Source of the DNA: Burkholderia sp. 4M9327F10
Lineage (GTDB): Bacteria > Pseudomonadota > Gammaproteobacteria > Burkholderiales > Burkholderiaceae
Reading direction: 5' to 3'
Length of the DNA stretch: 64,000 nucleotides
Assembly (NCBI RefSeq): GCF_005503145.1
Contig: NZ_SCNV01000001.1
Location: forward strand, 468,953 to 532,952
In this document: in pieces, positions 24,647-33,381 of the stretch
Layout: every line of letters starts with the position of its first letter
How positions within the stretch are numbered: position 1 is the first letter of the stretch
The notes under the pieces: model-generated
The model's input: only the letters and a program-made list of their open reading frames with translations
Told to the model about the DNA's origin: nothing
The model's database searches: none
Program-made: the position numbers and the translations under genes

Positions 24647-25507
24647 ATGAACGTCTATCTCCTTCAGGTCGTCAACGGCATCGGAGTGGGAATGTTGTAT
24701 TTCCTGCTGGCGGTGGGCCTGTCGATCGTGTTTGGCCTGCTGCGCTTCGTCAACTTTGCGCACGGCGCGTTCTATCTGCTCGGCGCGTACTTCTGTTATC
24801 AGGCGCTGCAGTGGTCGATGAACTTCTGGACCGCCCTCGCGATCGTGCCCATTGTGGTTGGCGCGCTCGCGTGGGTGGTGGAAAAGCTGATCCTGCGCCA
24901 CGTGTATGAACAGCAGCACGAATTCCACATTCTTGTGACCGTGGGCCTCGCTCTCGTGTTGCAGGAATGCGCCATCCTGATCTGGGGGCCGCTCGGCAGC
25001 AATGTACCGGTGCCCGATTCGCTCAACGGTGTGGTGATCTGGGGCAGCTTCGTGTATCCGAAATATCGTCTGTTCGTGATCGGTTTTACCGCCGTGCTGG
25101 CCGCCTTGTTGTGGTGGGTGCTGGAAGGCACGCGCCTGGGCAGCGCTGTGCGGGCCGGCAGCGAATCGACCGAGATGGTCTCCTTGCTCGGCATCAACGT
25201 GCTGCGTGTGTTCAGCCTGGTGTTCGCGCTAGGCGCTGCTACCGCTGCGCTGGCCGGTGTGCTCGCAGCGCCGATTCGCGGAGTCGATCCGTTCATGGGC
25301 ATCGAGGCGTTAAGCGTCGCCTTCGTGGTGGTGGTGGTCGGCGGTCTCGGCAATTTTCTGGGTGCGCTGGTCGGCGGTCTGCTGGTCGGGATCGTGCAGA
25401 GCGTGATGAGCACGCTCTGGCCGGAAGGCGCACGCCTCATGATCTACGTGGCAATGGCCGCCGTGCTCCTGTTGCGCCCGAACGGACTGCTCGGGAGACC
25501 TGCATGA
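24647..25507 (+). CDS. Branched-chain amino acid-type ABC permease (LivH-like)
   Basis: A 286-residue inner-membrane permease with about eight hydrophobic helices. Family motifs: VGLSIVFGLLRFVNFAHGAF at about 21-40 and GIEALSVAFVVVVVGGLGNF near the C-terminus. The start at 24647 aligns with the family; an in-frame codon at 24596 would lie just after the receptor stop. It overlaps the next permease by 4 bp (ATGA), showing tight coupling. It forms the translocation pore with the LivM-like partner. Confidence 0.9.
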   Translation: MNVYLLQVVNGIGVGMLYFLLAVGLSIVFGLLRFVNFAHGAFYLLGAYFCYQALQWSMNFWTALAIVPIVVGALAWVVEKLILRHVYEQQHEFHILVTVGLALVLQECAILIWGPLGSNVPVPDSLNGVVIWGSFVYPKYRLFVIGFTAVLAALLWWVLEGTRLGSAVRAGSESTEMVSLLGINVLRVFSLVFALGAATAALAGVLAAPIRGVDPFMGIEALSVAFVVVVVGGLGNFLGALVGGLLVGIVQSVMSTLWPEGARLMIYVAMAAVLLLRPNGLLGRPA

Positions 25508-26553
25508 ACGACACATCGAAAACGCTCGCGACGGATGACGCGTCACAGCCAGACGCGAAGCGCACGTTCAGGCAGACGTTGCATCGTTATCGTTTCATGT
25601 TGCTTGCGCTGCTCGTGGTCTGCGTGTTGCCGCTCACCTTGCGCTCCGGCTCGCTTGCCACCGAGGTGCTGGTGTACGCGCTCGCCACGCTCGGCTGCAA
25701 CCTGTTGCTGGGCTTTACCGGACTGCTTTCGTTTGGCCAGGGGATTTTCTTCGGGCTTGGCAGCTATAGCGCCGGCATCGTGCTCACCCGGCTCGACGGC
25801 GCACCGGTGTCATTGGCATTGCTGGCGGCGATTGTCGTCGGCGCCGCAGCGGCCGCCCTCGTGGGATGGTTCTCGATCCGCCAGCGCGGCACCTACTTCG
25901 TCATGCTGACGCTCGCCTTCGCGCAGATGTTCTATTTTCTCGCCTACACGACGCCTAACCTCACGGGCGGCGACGACGGCCTGCTCGACATCCCGCGTCC
26001 GGCCCTCTCGTTGTTCGGCAAGCCGCTGGTGCCGCTTGCTTCGCCCTGGCAATACTACGGCTTCGTGGCGGTGCTGTTTCTGCTGGCGTTCTGGCTGCTG
26101 CTGCGCGTGTCGCACTCGGTCTTCGGCCGCACATTGCTGGCGATTCGCGATAACGAAGTACGCGCCGCCGCGGTCGGTTACGACGTCAAGCGCTTCAAGC
26201 TGATGGCGTTCGTGATCTCGGGCGCCGTGACAGGGCTTGCCGGCGCGCTGCATGCGCTGATGACCGGCATCGCGCCATTGTCGAATATCGACTACCACAC
26301 GAGCGAGATGATCCTCGTGATGACGGTGATCGGCGGCACCGGCAATCTGTTTGCCTCTGTGCTCGGCGCGGCTTTCTATGTGCTGTTCGCGGACTGGCTC
26401 TCTACCTTGTGGCCGCGCTGGTTGCTGCTGCTCGGACTGGTGCTGATCGCCGTGAGCCTCTTCATGCAACGCGGGCTTTGGGGTCTCGGCGAGCGTGTCT
26501 GGCAGGCGGTACGCGGCGAGACCCCGGCAGATTCCAGCGAGGAGCGCGCATGA
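25504..26553 (+). CDS. Branched-chain amino acid-type ABC permease (LivM-like)
   Basis: A 349-residue permease. A ~30-residue cytoplasmic N-terminus is followed by membrane helices. LGFTGLLSFGQGIFFGLGSY and GRTLLAIRDNEVRAAAVGYD are LivM hallmarks. The start at 25504 and the end at 26553 each overlap the neighbouring gene by 4 bp (ATGA). It pairs with the LivH-like protein to import the ligand of the receptor at 23381. Confidence 0.9.
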   Translation: MNDTSKTLATDDASQPDAKRTFRQTLHRYRFMLLALLVVCVLPLTLRSGSLATEVLVYALATLGCNLLLGFTGLLSFGQGIFFGLGSYSAGIVLTRLDGAPVSLALLAAIVVGAAAAALVGWFSIRQRGTYFVMLTLAFAQMFYFLAYTTPNLTGGDDGLLDIPRPALSLFGKPLVPLASPWQYYGFVAVLFLLAFWLLLRVSHSVFGRTLLAIRDNEVRAAAVGYDVKRFKLMAFVISGAVTGLAGALHALMTGIAPLSNIDYHTSEMILVMTVIGGTGNLFASVLGAAFYVLFADWLSTLWPRWLLLLGLVLIAVSLFMQRGLWGLGERVWQAVRGETPADSSEERA

Positions 26554-27317
26554 CCGAAGCCCTACTTCAGGCAAGCGGCATCGTGAAGCGCTATGGCAAA
26601 TTCACAGCGCTCTCCGAGGTCGACCTGCGTATCTTGCCGGGCACGGTACATTCGGTGATCGGACCAAACGGCGCCGGCAAGACCACGCTGTTTCACGTCC
26701 TCACCGGCACCTTGCCGATTACCGCGGGCAAGATCGCGTTCGACGGCCACGACGTGACGCATGAGCCCGATCACAAGCGCGTGCGTCGCGGCATCGCGCG
26801 TTCATTCCAGGTGACGAGCCTGTTTGCCAATCTGAGCGTGCACGAGAACCTGCGCCTCGCGGCGCAGGGCGTGGATGCCCGGCGCGCGCTGAATGCGTGG
26901 ACACCGCCGCACGGCGCGCTGGCGCATACCGAGCTGGTGGACGGCGTGCTGGAACGGCTTGCGCTGCAGCGCTTTGCAGGCACTGCTGCGGGCGCGCTGT
27001 CGCACGGCCAGCAGCGACGTCTCGAAGTCGGCATGGCGCTCGCCGCGCGCCCCAAGGCGATCTTTCTGGACGAACCGACCTCGGGCATGGGGATCGACGA
27101 TCTCGACAACATGAAGCAGCTGATTCGCGGTCTGCGCGACGACTACACGGTGGTGCTGATCGAGCACAACATGGGCATCGTGATGGATATCTCCGACACC
27201 ATCACCGTGATGCAGCAAGGACGCGTGCTGGTGGAAGGCAACCCCGATGAGATCCGCGGCGACGAGCGCGTGCGAACCGCTTACCTCGGCAACATGATTA
27301 CGGGAGGCCGCGCATGA
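26550..27317 (+). CDS. ABC transporter ATP-binding protein (LivG-like)
   Basis: A 255-residue ATPase. Walker A GPNGAGKTT is at about 37-45, the signature is LSHGQQRRLEVGMAL (LSHGQ instead of LSGGQ, usual in this group) and Walker B is PKAIFLDEPTSGM. The long family insert between Walker A and the signature is present. Overlaps both neighbours by 4 bp. Energises uptake together with the LivF-like subunit. Confidence 0.92.
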   Translation: MTEALLQASGIVKRYGKFTALSEVDLRILPGTVHSVIGPNGAGKTTLFHVLTGTLPITAGKIAFDGHDVTHEPDHKRVRRGIARSFQVTSLFANLSVHENLRLAAQGVDARRALNAWTPPHGALAHTELVDGVLERLALQRFAGTAAGALSHGQQRRLEVGMALAARPKAIFLDEPTSGMGIDDLDNMKQLIRGLRDDYTVVLIEHNMGIVMDISDTITVMQQGRVLVEGNPDEIRGDERVRTAYLGNMITGGRA

Positions 27318-28015
27318 TCCTCGACGTCGAGCAGATTCACGGCTTTTACGGCAAGAGTCATATCCTGCAAGGGGTGACGCTGCGCGTCGGCGAAGGCGAG
27401 ACCGTGACGCTGCTGGGCCGCAACGGCGCAGGCAAGTCGACCACGCTCAAGAGCATTGCGGGAGTGGTGACGCCGCAGCGCGGCACGGTGACCTTTAAGG
27501 GCGAACCGATCCACAAGCTCGCGCCGCATCGGATTGCCTCGCGCGGCGTGTGCTTCGTGCCTGAGCATCGCGGCATCTTCCGGTTGCTGACAGTGGAAGA
27601 AAATTTACGGCTCGGCGCCCGCAAAGACTCGCCGTGGCAACTCGCCGATATCTACCGCATCTTTCCGCGCCTGAAGGAGCGGCGTACGAATGGCGGCGCG
27701 CAACTGTCCGGGGGTGAGCAGCAGATGCTCGCGATTGGCCGCGCGTTGCTGAACCATCCGCGCCTGCTGATGCTCGATGAGCCGGTGGAAGGACTCGCGC
27801 CTGTGATCGTGGAAGAGATCGTTGCGCAGTTGAAGCTGATCAAGCAGGCGGGTGTCGCGATCCTGCTGGTCGAGCAGAACCTCGAGGTCTGTTCGCAACT
27901 CGCGGACAGGCACTACATCATCGAGCAAGGGCTGATCGTATACGAAGGCGATAACGCGGCCTTTGCCGCCGACGAATCGATCAAGGACCGCTATCTGGGC
28001 GTGGGTGTCGTCTGA
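27314..28015 (+). CDS. ABC transporter ATP-binding protein (LivF-like)
   Basis: A 233-residue ATPase. It has Walker A GRNGAGKSTT at about 35-44, the signature LSGGEQQMLAIGRALL and Walker B LLMLDEPVEGLAP. NPR-like ends such as VPEHRGIFRLLTVEENL are typical of LivF. It starts in a 4-bp overlap with the LivG-like gene. The M81 hydrolase follows after 31 bp, so the operon continues. Confidence 0.92.
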   Translation: MILDVEQIHGFYGKSHILQGVTLRVGEGETVTLLGRNGAGKSTTLKSIAGVVTPQRGTVTFKGEPIHKLAPHRIASRGVCFVPEHRGIFRLLTVEENLRLGARKDSPWQLADIYRIFPRLKERRTNGGAQLSGGEQQMLAIGRALLNHPRLLMLDEPVEGLAPVIVEEIVAQLKLIKQAGVAILLVEQNLEVCSQLADRHYIIEQGLIVYEGDNAAFAADESIKDRYLGVGVV

Positions 28016-28046
28016 AGGCCGCGCCGTTTATTGCGAGGAAGCGTTG

Positions 28047-29528
28047 ATGAGAGTCCTCATCGCAAGAATGAATCACGAGACCAACACGTTCTCGCCTGTC
28101 GCGACACCGCTCGAAGCCTTCGGGCGCGACGGTCCGAGCTACGGCGAAGCCGCATGGCGCGAGAACAAAGGCATGCAGACCGCGATGGCTGCGTTTATCG
28201 ATGCGGCCGAGCGCGAGCAGGCGCAGATCGTCACGCCGGTATCGGCCTCCGCCAACCCGAGCGGGCCGGTTGCAGCGGTCGCCTACGACGCGATCTGCAG
28301 CGCGATCGTCGCGGCCGCGCCCGGTTGCGATGCCGTGCTGCTCGATCTGCATGGCGCGATGGTCGCGGAAAACTCGGCCGACGGCGAAGGCGATCTGCTC
28401 GCCCGCATGCGGGCCGCGCTGCCGGATGCGCCCATCGCGGTAGCCCTCGATCTGCATGGCAACGTCACGCAGAAGATGATCGACAACGCCGACGTCATCG
28501 TCAGCTTCAAGACCTACCCGCATGTGGATATGTATGAAACCGGTGCACACGCCGCGCGTTTGCTGTTCGATCTGATCCATCGACGGGCGCGGCCGGTGAT
28601 CGAGTGGCGGCAGCCGCCGCTGTTGACGCACACGCTGCGCAGCGCGACCGCCGAAGGGGCGATGAAGCGCGCGGTCGACGCTGCGCGTGCGGCCGAGGCG
28701 GAGGGGATGCTGGCGGTATCGGTGTTATCGGGTTTCTCGCTCGCGGATATCGCTGCGCCCTGCATCAGCGTCGTGGTAGTGGCTAACGGCGATCGCAGCG
28801 CAGCGGAACGGGTCGCACAACGCATTGCACGGCAGATATGGGACGACCGAGACGAATTTTTCTATCGCAGCGCTGCACTGGCAGACTCGGTCGCACAGGC
28901 TGCGAGGCTTGCCGACGGCGCCGGCAAACCGGTGCTGCTGCTGGATCACGGCGACAACTGCATGTCAGGCGGCACGTGCGACACGATGGATCTGCTCGCC
29001 GAGACGCTCAAGCAGGGGCTTGACGGCGTAGTAAGCGGGCCGCTTTGCGATCCCGAGGCGGTCGCCGTGTTGCAGAGCGCGGGCGTGGGCGCCACCGTGA
29101 CGCTTCCCATAGGCAACAAGCTCACCGGCAAGGCGGCGACGGCGCAAGCGCCGCTAATGGTGACGGGCGTGGTGCGCGCACTCACCGATGGCGAATACAC
29201 CATCAGCGGGCCTACCTATACCGGGCAGCGCGCCTTCATGGGACGCGCCGCCGTGCTCGATATCGGGCCGGCAACCCTGGTCATCACGGAGCGCACGCAT
29301 GAGCCATGGGATCTGGGCGTATTCGAAAGCGTCGGTATCGATCCAAGGCGCGCGCGTTTTCTGCTGCTCAAATCGCGCATGTATTGCCGGCCGGTGTTCG
29401 TGCCGATTGCCGCAGCGCTGGTGGAATGCGATAGCCGTGGAGTAACGAGTTCCGACTATGGGCTGTTCAACTTCGAGCGGGTGAAGCGGCCGGTTTATCC
29501 GCTGGATGCCGGGGCCGTGTGGGAATAA
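28047..29528 (+). CDS. M81-family metallopeptidase (MlrC/microcystinase C-like)
   Basis: A 493-residue zinc hydrolase of the MlrC type. Candidate metal ligands and conserved motifs are MNHETNTFSP near the N-terminus, DLHGAMVAE and ALDLHGNVTQKM at about 107-145, TYPHVDMYETG at about 156-166 and LLDHGDNCMSGGTCD near 300. MlrC cleaves small linear peptides in microcystin breakdown, but most members lie in importer operons with unknown substrates. It is the last gene of the operon controlled from 23228. Cytoplasmic, no signal peptide. GAGGAAGCG precedes the ATG. Confidence 0.9.
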   Translation: MRVLIARMNHETNTFSPVATPLEAFGRDGPSYGEAAWRENKGMQTAMAAFIDAAEREQAQIVTPVSASANPSGPVAAVAYDAICSAIVAAAPGCDAVLLDLHGAMVAENSADGEGDLLARMRAALPDAPIAVALDLHGNVTQKMIDNADVIVSFKTYPHVDMYETGAHAARLLFDLIHRRARPVIEWRQPPLLTHTLRSATAEGAMKRAVDAARAAEAEGMLAVSVLSGFSLADIAAPCISVVVVANGDRSAAERVAQRIARQIWDDRDEFFYRSAALADSVAQAARLADGAGKPVLLLDHGDNCMSGGTCDTMDLLAETLKQGLDGVVSGPLCDPEAVAVLQSAGVGATVTLPIGNKLTGKAATAQAPLMVTGVVRALTDGEYTISGPTYTGQRAFMGRAAVLDIGPATLVITERTHEPWDLGVFESVGIDPRRARFLLLKSRMYCRPVFVPIAAALVECDSRGVTSSDYGLFNFERVKRPVYPLDAGAVWE

Positions 29529-29574
29529 CATCCTGCGCTGTGAGAGTGCGCTGTGAGAGCGCAGCAAAGACGGT

Positions 29575-30474
29575 TCACGCGCCACTCGAAAAGCGCGTCT
29601 TCAGAAACTCGATAAACAACCTCGTGCGCGCCGGCAGCAAGCGGGTTTCCGTAATCGCATGCACCTGCACGGGCTCGAGGCTCCACTCCGGAAGCACTCG
29701 CACCAGCCGGCCCAGGGCAACATCGTCTCGCGCGAGCTCAGTGTCCAGCACGGCGATGCCCATCCCGTGCGTCGCCAGCACGCGGCCCAGCCCAACACTG
29801 TTCATCGCAAACCGGGTAGAGATCATCACGTCGACCGTCTCTTCGCCGCGATACAGCGTTCGCCAGACATCGCCTTGCCGCACCGCCCCTCCCACAACAC
29901 ACAACACGTGCTGGCTGAGATCGTCAGGATGGGAAAGCGGCGGCGCCTCTTTCAGATAACTGGGCGCGGCGTACAGGTATCTTGGCAGCAGCGCGATTTG
30001 CCGCGCCACCAGCATGGAGGGCGCCGTGGGCGGCGGCCCGATGCGGATAGCGAGATCGAACGGTTCCGCCTGCAGGTCGACACGGCGCGGCGTCAGGTCA
30101 AATTCAAAAGCGATCAGCGGATAAGCCTCCGCGAAATCGACGAGGATTGGCGCCAGATAGCCGGTGGCGAGATCGACGGGCATCGAGACCCGCAGCGTAC
30201 CGCTCGGCCGCTCCACCACCTCCAGCAGCGACTCATGCGCCATGCGCGCTTCCTCGACAATGCTCTGGCAGCGCTTGAAATACACCTCGCCCGCCTCGGT
30301 CAGCTCGACCTTGCGGGTCGAGCGGTGCAGCAGCCGCAAGCCAATGGTCTTCTCCAACTCCGCAATATGCCGCGAGAGCGTCGAATTCGGCATATCCAGT
30401 GCCTCCGCCGCGCGGCGGAAGCTGCGGGTGCGCGCCACTTCGACGAACAGGCGCATATAGCTCAACAGTTCCAT
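29575..30474 (-). CDS. LysR-family transcriptional regulator
   Basis: A 299-residue LysR protein of the large CrgA/DsdC-like group. HTH at about 3-60 (MRLFVEVARTRSFRRAAEAL, PNSTLSRHIAELEKTIGLRL). Ligand domain at about 90-290 (GTLRVSMPVDLATGYLAPIL, LAIRIGPPPTAPSMLVARQ). It is divergent from the ene-reductase gene, 104 bp apart, and probably controls that pair. The closing codons lie 46 bp from the stop of the M81 gene. Confidence 0.88.
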   Translation of the reverse strand: MELLSYMRLFVEVARTRSFRRAAEALDMPNSTLSRHIAELEKTIGLRLLHRSTRKVELTEAGEVYFKRCQSIVEEARMAHESLLEVVERPSGTLRVSMPVDLATGYLAPILVDFAEAYPLIAFEFDLTPRRVDLQAEPFDLAIRIGPPPTAPSMLVARQIALLPRYLYAAPSYLKEAPPLSHPDDLSQHVLCVVGGAVRQGDVWRTLYRGEETVDVMISTRFAMNSVGLGRVLATHGMGIAVLDTELARDDVALGRLVRVLPEWSLEPVQVHAITETRLLPARTRLFIEFLKTRFSSGA

Positions 30475-30528
30475 GCCGATTGCTCCACTGATGGATCACT
30501 GTATTCAATTGTAGATCTTTATCTCTCC

Positions 30529-30544
30529 AATGGATCAGTCCATT
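30529..30544. promoter_or_regulatory. Candidate LysR binding site
   Basis: AATGGATCAGTCCATT is an inverted repeat (AATGGA-N4-TCCATT) between the LysR and ene-reductase starts. A related half, GATGGATCA, lies near 30490. The pair fits a two-site LysR arrangement, but assignment is inference. Confidence 0.4.
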
Positions 30545-30578
30545 CTGTCGATACACCTTCACTCACCAAGGAATAGAC

Positions 30579-31646
30579 ATGAACCCCCTCTACCAAAGCA
30601 CCCGTATTGGCCGCCACACCTTGCGTAACCGCCTCGTCATGGCGCCGATGACCCGCTCCCGCGCCGACGATGCAACCGGCGTGCCCTCCCCGCTCGCCGA
30701 GCAGTACTACGCCCAGCGCGCAGAAGCCGGGCTGATCGTGACCGAAGGCACCTTCCCGTCACCGATGGGCAAAGGCTACGTGCGCACGCCAGGCATCCAC
30801 TCCGCCGCGCAGATCGAAGCCTGGAAGCGCATCACCGCCGCGGTCCATGCCAAGGGCGGCGTGATCTTTCTTCAATTGATGCACACCGGTCGCATCTCGC
30901 ATCCAAGCCTGCTGCCGGACCATGCAACGCCGGTCGCGCCTTCGGCGATTGCGGCGCAAGGCAAGGTCTTCACCGCCTCGGGACCGCAGGACTTCGTGGT
31001 GCCGCGTGCGCTGGAAACCGATGAAATCCCCGGCATCGTCGAGGAGTATCGGCTTGCCACACGTCACGCCCTCGAAGCCGGTTTCGACGGCGTCGAGTTG
31101 CATGCCGCCTCGGGCTACCTGCCGGAGCAGTTCCTGTCCTCCGGAACCAATCAGCGCACCGACCGTTACGGCGGCTCGCTCGCCAACCGTGCGCGCTTCG
31201 TGCTGGACGTGCTGAGCGCCATGGCCGAAGAGGCCAGCGGCGATCGCGTCGGCATCAAGATTGCGCCGGAAATGGGCTTTAACAGCGTGAGCGACGCCGC
31301 GCCGCAGGAAACCTATCAGTACCTCGTCCAGCGCATCGGGGAGCTCAAGCTGGCCTATCTGCACGTGGCGAAAACCGGCAGCCCGTTCGACTACCGCGCG
31401 CTCCTGCGTCCCCTGTTCGACGGTCCATTGCTGCACGGTGGCGGTCTCGGCAAGGACAGTGCGCAAACGCTGATCGCAGAGGGCGGTGCGGATGCAGCCG
31501 TATTCGGCAGCCTCTATCTCGCCAACCCTGATTTGCCGCAGCGCTTCGCGAAGAACGCGCCGCTCAACACACCTGAGCGCGACACCTTCTACTCGGCCGG
31601 CCCGCAAGGCTATATCGACTACCCCGTTCTGGAGAATGCACAATGA
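30579..31646 (+). CDS. nemA: Old yellow enzyme-type ene-reductase (NemA family)
   Basis: A 355-residue FMN flavoprotein that reduces activated C=C bonds (enals, enones, maleimides) with NAD(P)H. Family motifs: RNRLVMAPMTRSRADD at about 16-31, FLQLMHTGRISHP at about 96-108 and HAASGYLPEQFLSSGTNQRT, RYGGSLANR at about 170-198. FGSLYLANPDLPQRF closes the barrel. It overlaps the next gene by 4 bp. The LysR gene upstream and the quinone-oxidoreductase-like gene downstream suggest an electrophile-detoxification operon. Confidence 0.93.
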   Translation: MNPLYQSTRIGRHTLRNRLVMAPMTRSRADDATGVPSPLAEQYYAQRAEAGLIVTEGTFPSPMGKGYVRTPGIHSAAQIEAWKRITAAVHAKGGVIFLQLMHTGRISHPSLLPDHATPVAPSAIAAQGKVFTASGPQDFVVPRALETDEIPGIVEEYRLATRHALEAGFDGVELHAASGYLPEQFLSSGTNQRTDRYGGSLANRARFVLDVLSAMAEEASGDRVGIKIAPEMGFNSVSDAAPQETYQYLVQRIGELKLAYLHVAKTGSPFDYRALLRPLFDGPLLHGGGLGKDSAQTLIAEGGADAAVFGSLYLANPDLPQRFAKNAPLNTPERDTFYSAGPQGYIDYPVLENAQ

Positions 31647-32566
31647 ACCGCGCGCTTCGCATCCACGCTTACGGCCGAGCCGATGCCGTCTCGATCGACC
31701 CTATCGGCGTGCCGTCGGCCGCTGCCGGTGAAGTCGTCGTCCGGGTTCGCGCGGCCGGTATCAACCCGCTGGACTGGAAAATCCGCGACGGCCTGCTGCA
31801 AAGCGTTTTCCCGCTGCCGTTGCCGGCAACGCTTGGCGTCGAACTGGCCGGCGAGGTCGCCGAAGTGGGCGCAGGCGTGACACGCTTTGCTGTCGGCGAG
31901 CGGGTGATGGGCACATTGGGCGCCATTGGTACGTATGCCGATTACGTGACGATCACTGCCGACAAACTGACGCCCATCCCCGATAACCTCAGCGATACGA
32001 CGGCCGCGGCCATTCCGGTCGCCGCGCTGACAGCATGGCAAGCGCTGTTCGAGGCGGGCGAGTTGAAGCGCGGTCAAACTGTGCTGATTCACGGCGCAGC
32101 AGGCGGCGTCGGCAGTTTCGCGGTGCAACTGGCGCGGCGTGCCGGAGCGCGCGTCATCGCCACTGCGCGGGACATCCATCACGCTTATCTGCGCAACCTG
32201 GGCGCCGATGAAGTTATCGACTATCGCACCACGGCTTTCGCGGAAGTCGTGCAGAACGTCGATCTGGTGCTCGATCTTGTCGGCGGACCTGTGCTGACCG
32301 CCTCCTGGCCGATCGTTGCTGAACATGGCCGAATCGTGAGCACGGCTGCGCCTGAGATCGCAACGCAAACGCCGCCGGGCAAGCGCGGCATCTGGCTTCA
32401 GATGCGCCCGGATGCCACGCAGCTTGCACAGATTGCGCGCGAGGTCACCCTGGGCGAACTCAAAGCCGAGGTCTCCGAAATCGTGAACCTGAGCGAAGCG
32501 GCCGAGGCAATCGAGCGGAACAAGACGGGGCATGGCCCAGGCAAAGCCGTCGTCAAATTCCAATAG
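31643..32566 (+). CDS. Zinc-independent NAD(P)H:quinone oxidoreductase-like MDR protein
   Basis: A 307-residue medium-chain dehydrogenase/reductase. It has the GroES-like domain (VVVRVRAAGINPLDWKIRDG at about 30-49) and a Rossmann fold with HGAAGGVGSFAVQLARRAG at about 151-169. The catalytic zinc ligands of alcohol dehydrogenases are missing, as in quinone oxidoreductases and 2-haloacrylate reductases. Start overlaps nemA stop (ATGA). It likely reduces quinones or enones alongside the ene-reductase. Confidence 0.9.
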   Translation: MNRALRIHAYGRADAVSIDPIGVPSAAAGEVVVRVRAAGINPLDWKIRDGLLQSVFPLPLPATLGVELAGEVAEVGAGVTRFAVGERVMGTLGAIGTYADYVTITADKLTPIPDNLSDTTAAAIPVAALTAWQALFEAGELKRGQTVLIHGAAGGVGSFAVQLARRAGARVIATARDIHHAYLRNLGADEVIDYRTTAFAEVVQNVDLVLDLVGGPVLTASWPIVAEHGRIVSTAAPEIATQTPPGKRGIWLQMRPDATQLAQIAREVTLGELKAEVSEIVNLSEAAEAIERNKTGHGPGKAVVKFQ

Positions 32567-32598
32567 TTGAGACCGTAGCACGACCAAACGCATGGCTG

Positions 32599-32639
32599 TC
32601 ATAGGCTCATTTCGATTCGTTGTCCGAATGAGTCTATGA
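32599..32639. other. Inverted repeat after the ene-reductase operon
   Basis: TCATAGGCTCATTTCG pairs with CGAATGAGTCTATGA (about 13 pairs with one mismatch and a one-base bulge). It could serve as a weak terminator, but no U-tract follows. Confidence 0.4.
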
Positions 32640-32701
32640 ATTTCCGGAATGCCCACGCAATGCGTCAGCTAATGTCATGAAAAAATAATCTAAAAAGGAT
32701 G

Positions 32702-32730
32702 TTGCAGCGCAGCATTTATGCGCCTATGCT
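32702..32730 (+). promoter_or_regulatory. Candidate promoter of the small gene at 32790
   Basis: TTGCAG, a 17-bp spacer, then TATGCT (32725-32730), about 60 bp before the start codon. Confidence 0.45.
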
Positions 32731-32789
32731 GAGTGGAGCGGAGCTTGGGGCCTGCGTGCCTATCGGGCCCCCTTACTGCGGAGGCATAC

Positions 32790-33011
32790 ATGACACATCC
32801 GCGCATAACTGATTTGACGCTGCACGTATTTGAACAGGAAGGCGGCTGGCACTGGGCACTGACAATCGAACGGTTGCAGGGCACCGGCAAAAAAGTGGTT
32901 GCTTTTAGCGAGGAGGTATTTTCCTCGCAGGCGCAAGCACGTGCTGACGGCGAGCGAGCCGAAGCACAATGGGAGCATGACGGCGGACTGCGGCGCTCGG
33001 AGCTGGCATAG
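32790..33011 (+). CDS. Small hypothetical protein, 73 residues
   Basis: MTHPRITDLTLHVFEQEGGW begins a compact alpha/beta-looking protein rich in Trp, Glu and Arg, with no export signal. The ATG at 32790 has a good GGAGG nearby (CGGAGGCATACATG). I do not recognise the family. It is preceded by a plausible promoter and followed after 108 bp by another small gene on the same strand; nothing links it to a pathway. Confidence 0.6.
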   Translation: MTHPRITDLTLHVFEQEGGWHWALTIERLQGTGKKVVAFSEEVFSSQAQARADGERAEAQWEHDGGLRRSELA

Positions 33012-33119
33012 CGGCGCTATTTCCGCCGGGCGGTAACGCTTTGTTTCTTTTTCTTCCGTTGACTTGCTCAATCCGGTTCGGTAAGTTCGTCGCCTAACGT
33101 ATTTGCAGGGCGGCAGTAG

Positions 33120-33377
33120 ATGGACGCAAGTTATGAAACCACCAAAGAAATCGAAATCGAGCTAAACGGCTCGCACCACCGCGGCCGCTACCGCGTGATG
33201 ATGGGCACCGTCATCGTCTACTACGAGAACGAAATCAAATTCTCCGACTTCGGCATGAACGCGCCTGAAGTCGTCGCAAGGTGGCTGCTGACCGATATGT
33301 CGCGGCGCGCCGAATCGAAAAAGCGCAAGACCGGCGCAAGCACCTCCAACGCAGGTACAGGACGCGCCAAACGCTGA
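33120..33377 (+). CDS. Small hypothetical protein, 85 residues
   Basis: The first 60 residues look folded (MDASYETTKEIEIELNGSHH, RGRYRVMMGTVIVYYENEIK), a beta-rich start followed by a helix. A 25-residue basic tail (SKKRKTGASTSNAGTGRAKR) could bind nucleic acid. No family recognised. It converges on the CHAD gene with only a 4-bp gap. Confidence 0.6.
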   Translation: MDASYETTKEIEIELNGSHHRGRYRVMMGTVIVYYENEIKFSDFGMNAPEVVARWLLTDMSRRAESKKRKTGASTSNAGTGRAKR

Positions 33378-33381
33378 CGCG

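Noticed and set aside
24967..25503. N-terminal extension of the LivM-like permease
   Set aside because: It is the LivH-like gene read out of frame; the ATG at 25504 gives the family start and the 4-bp overlap.
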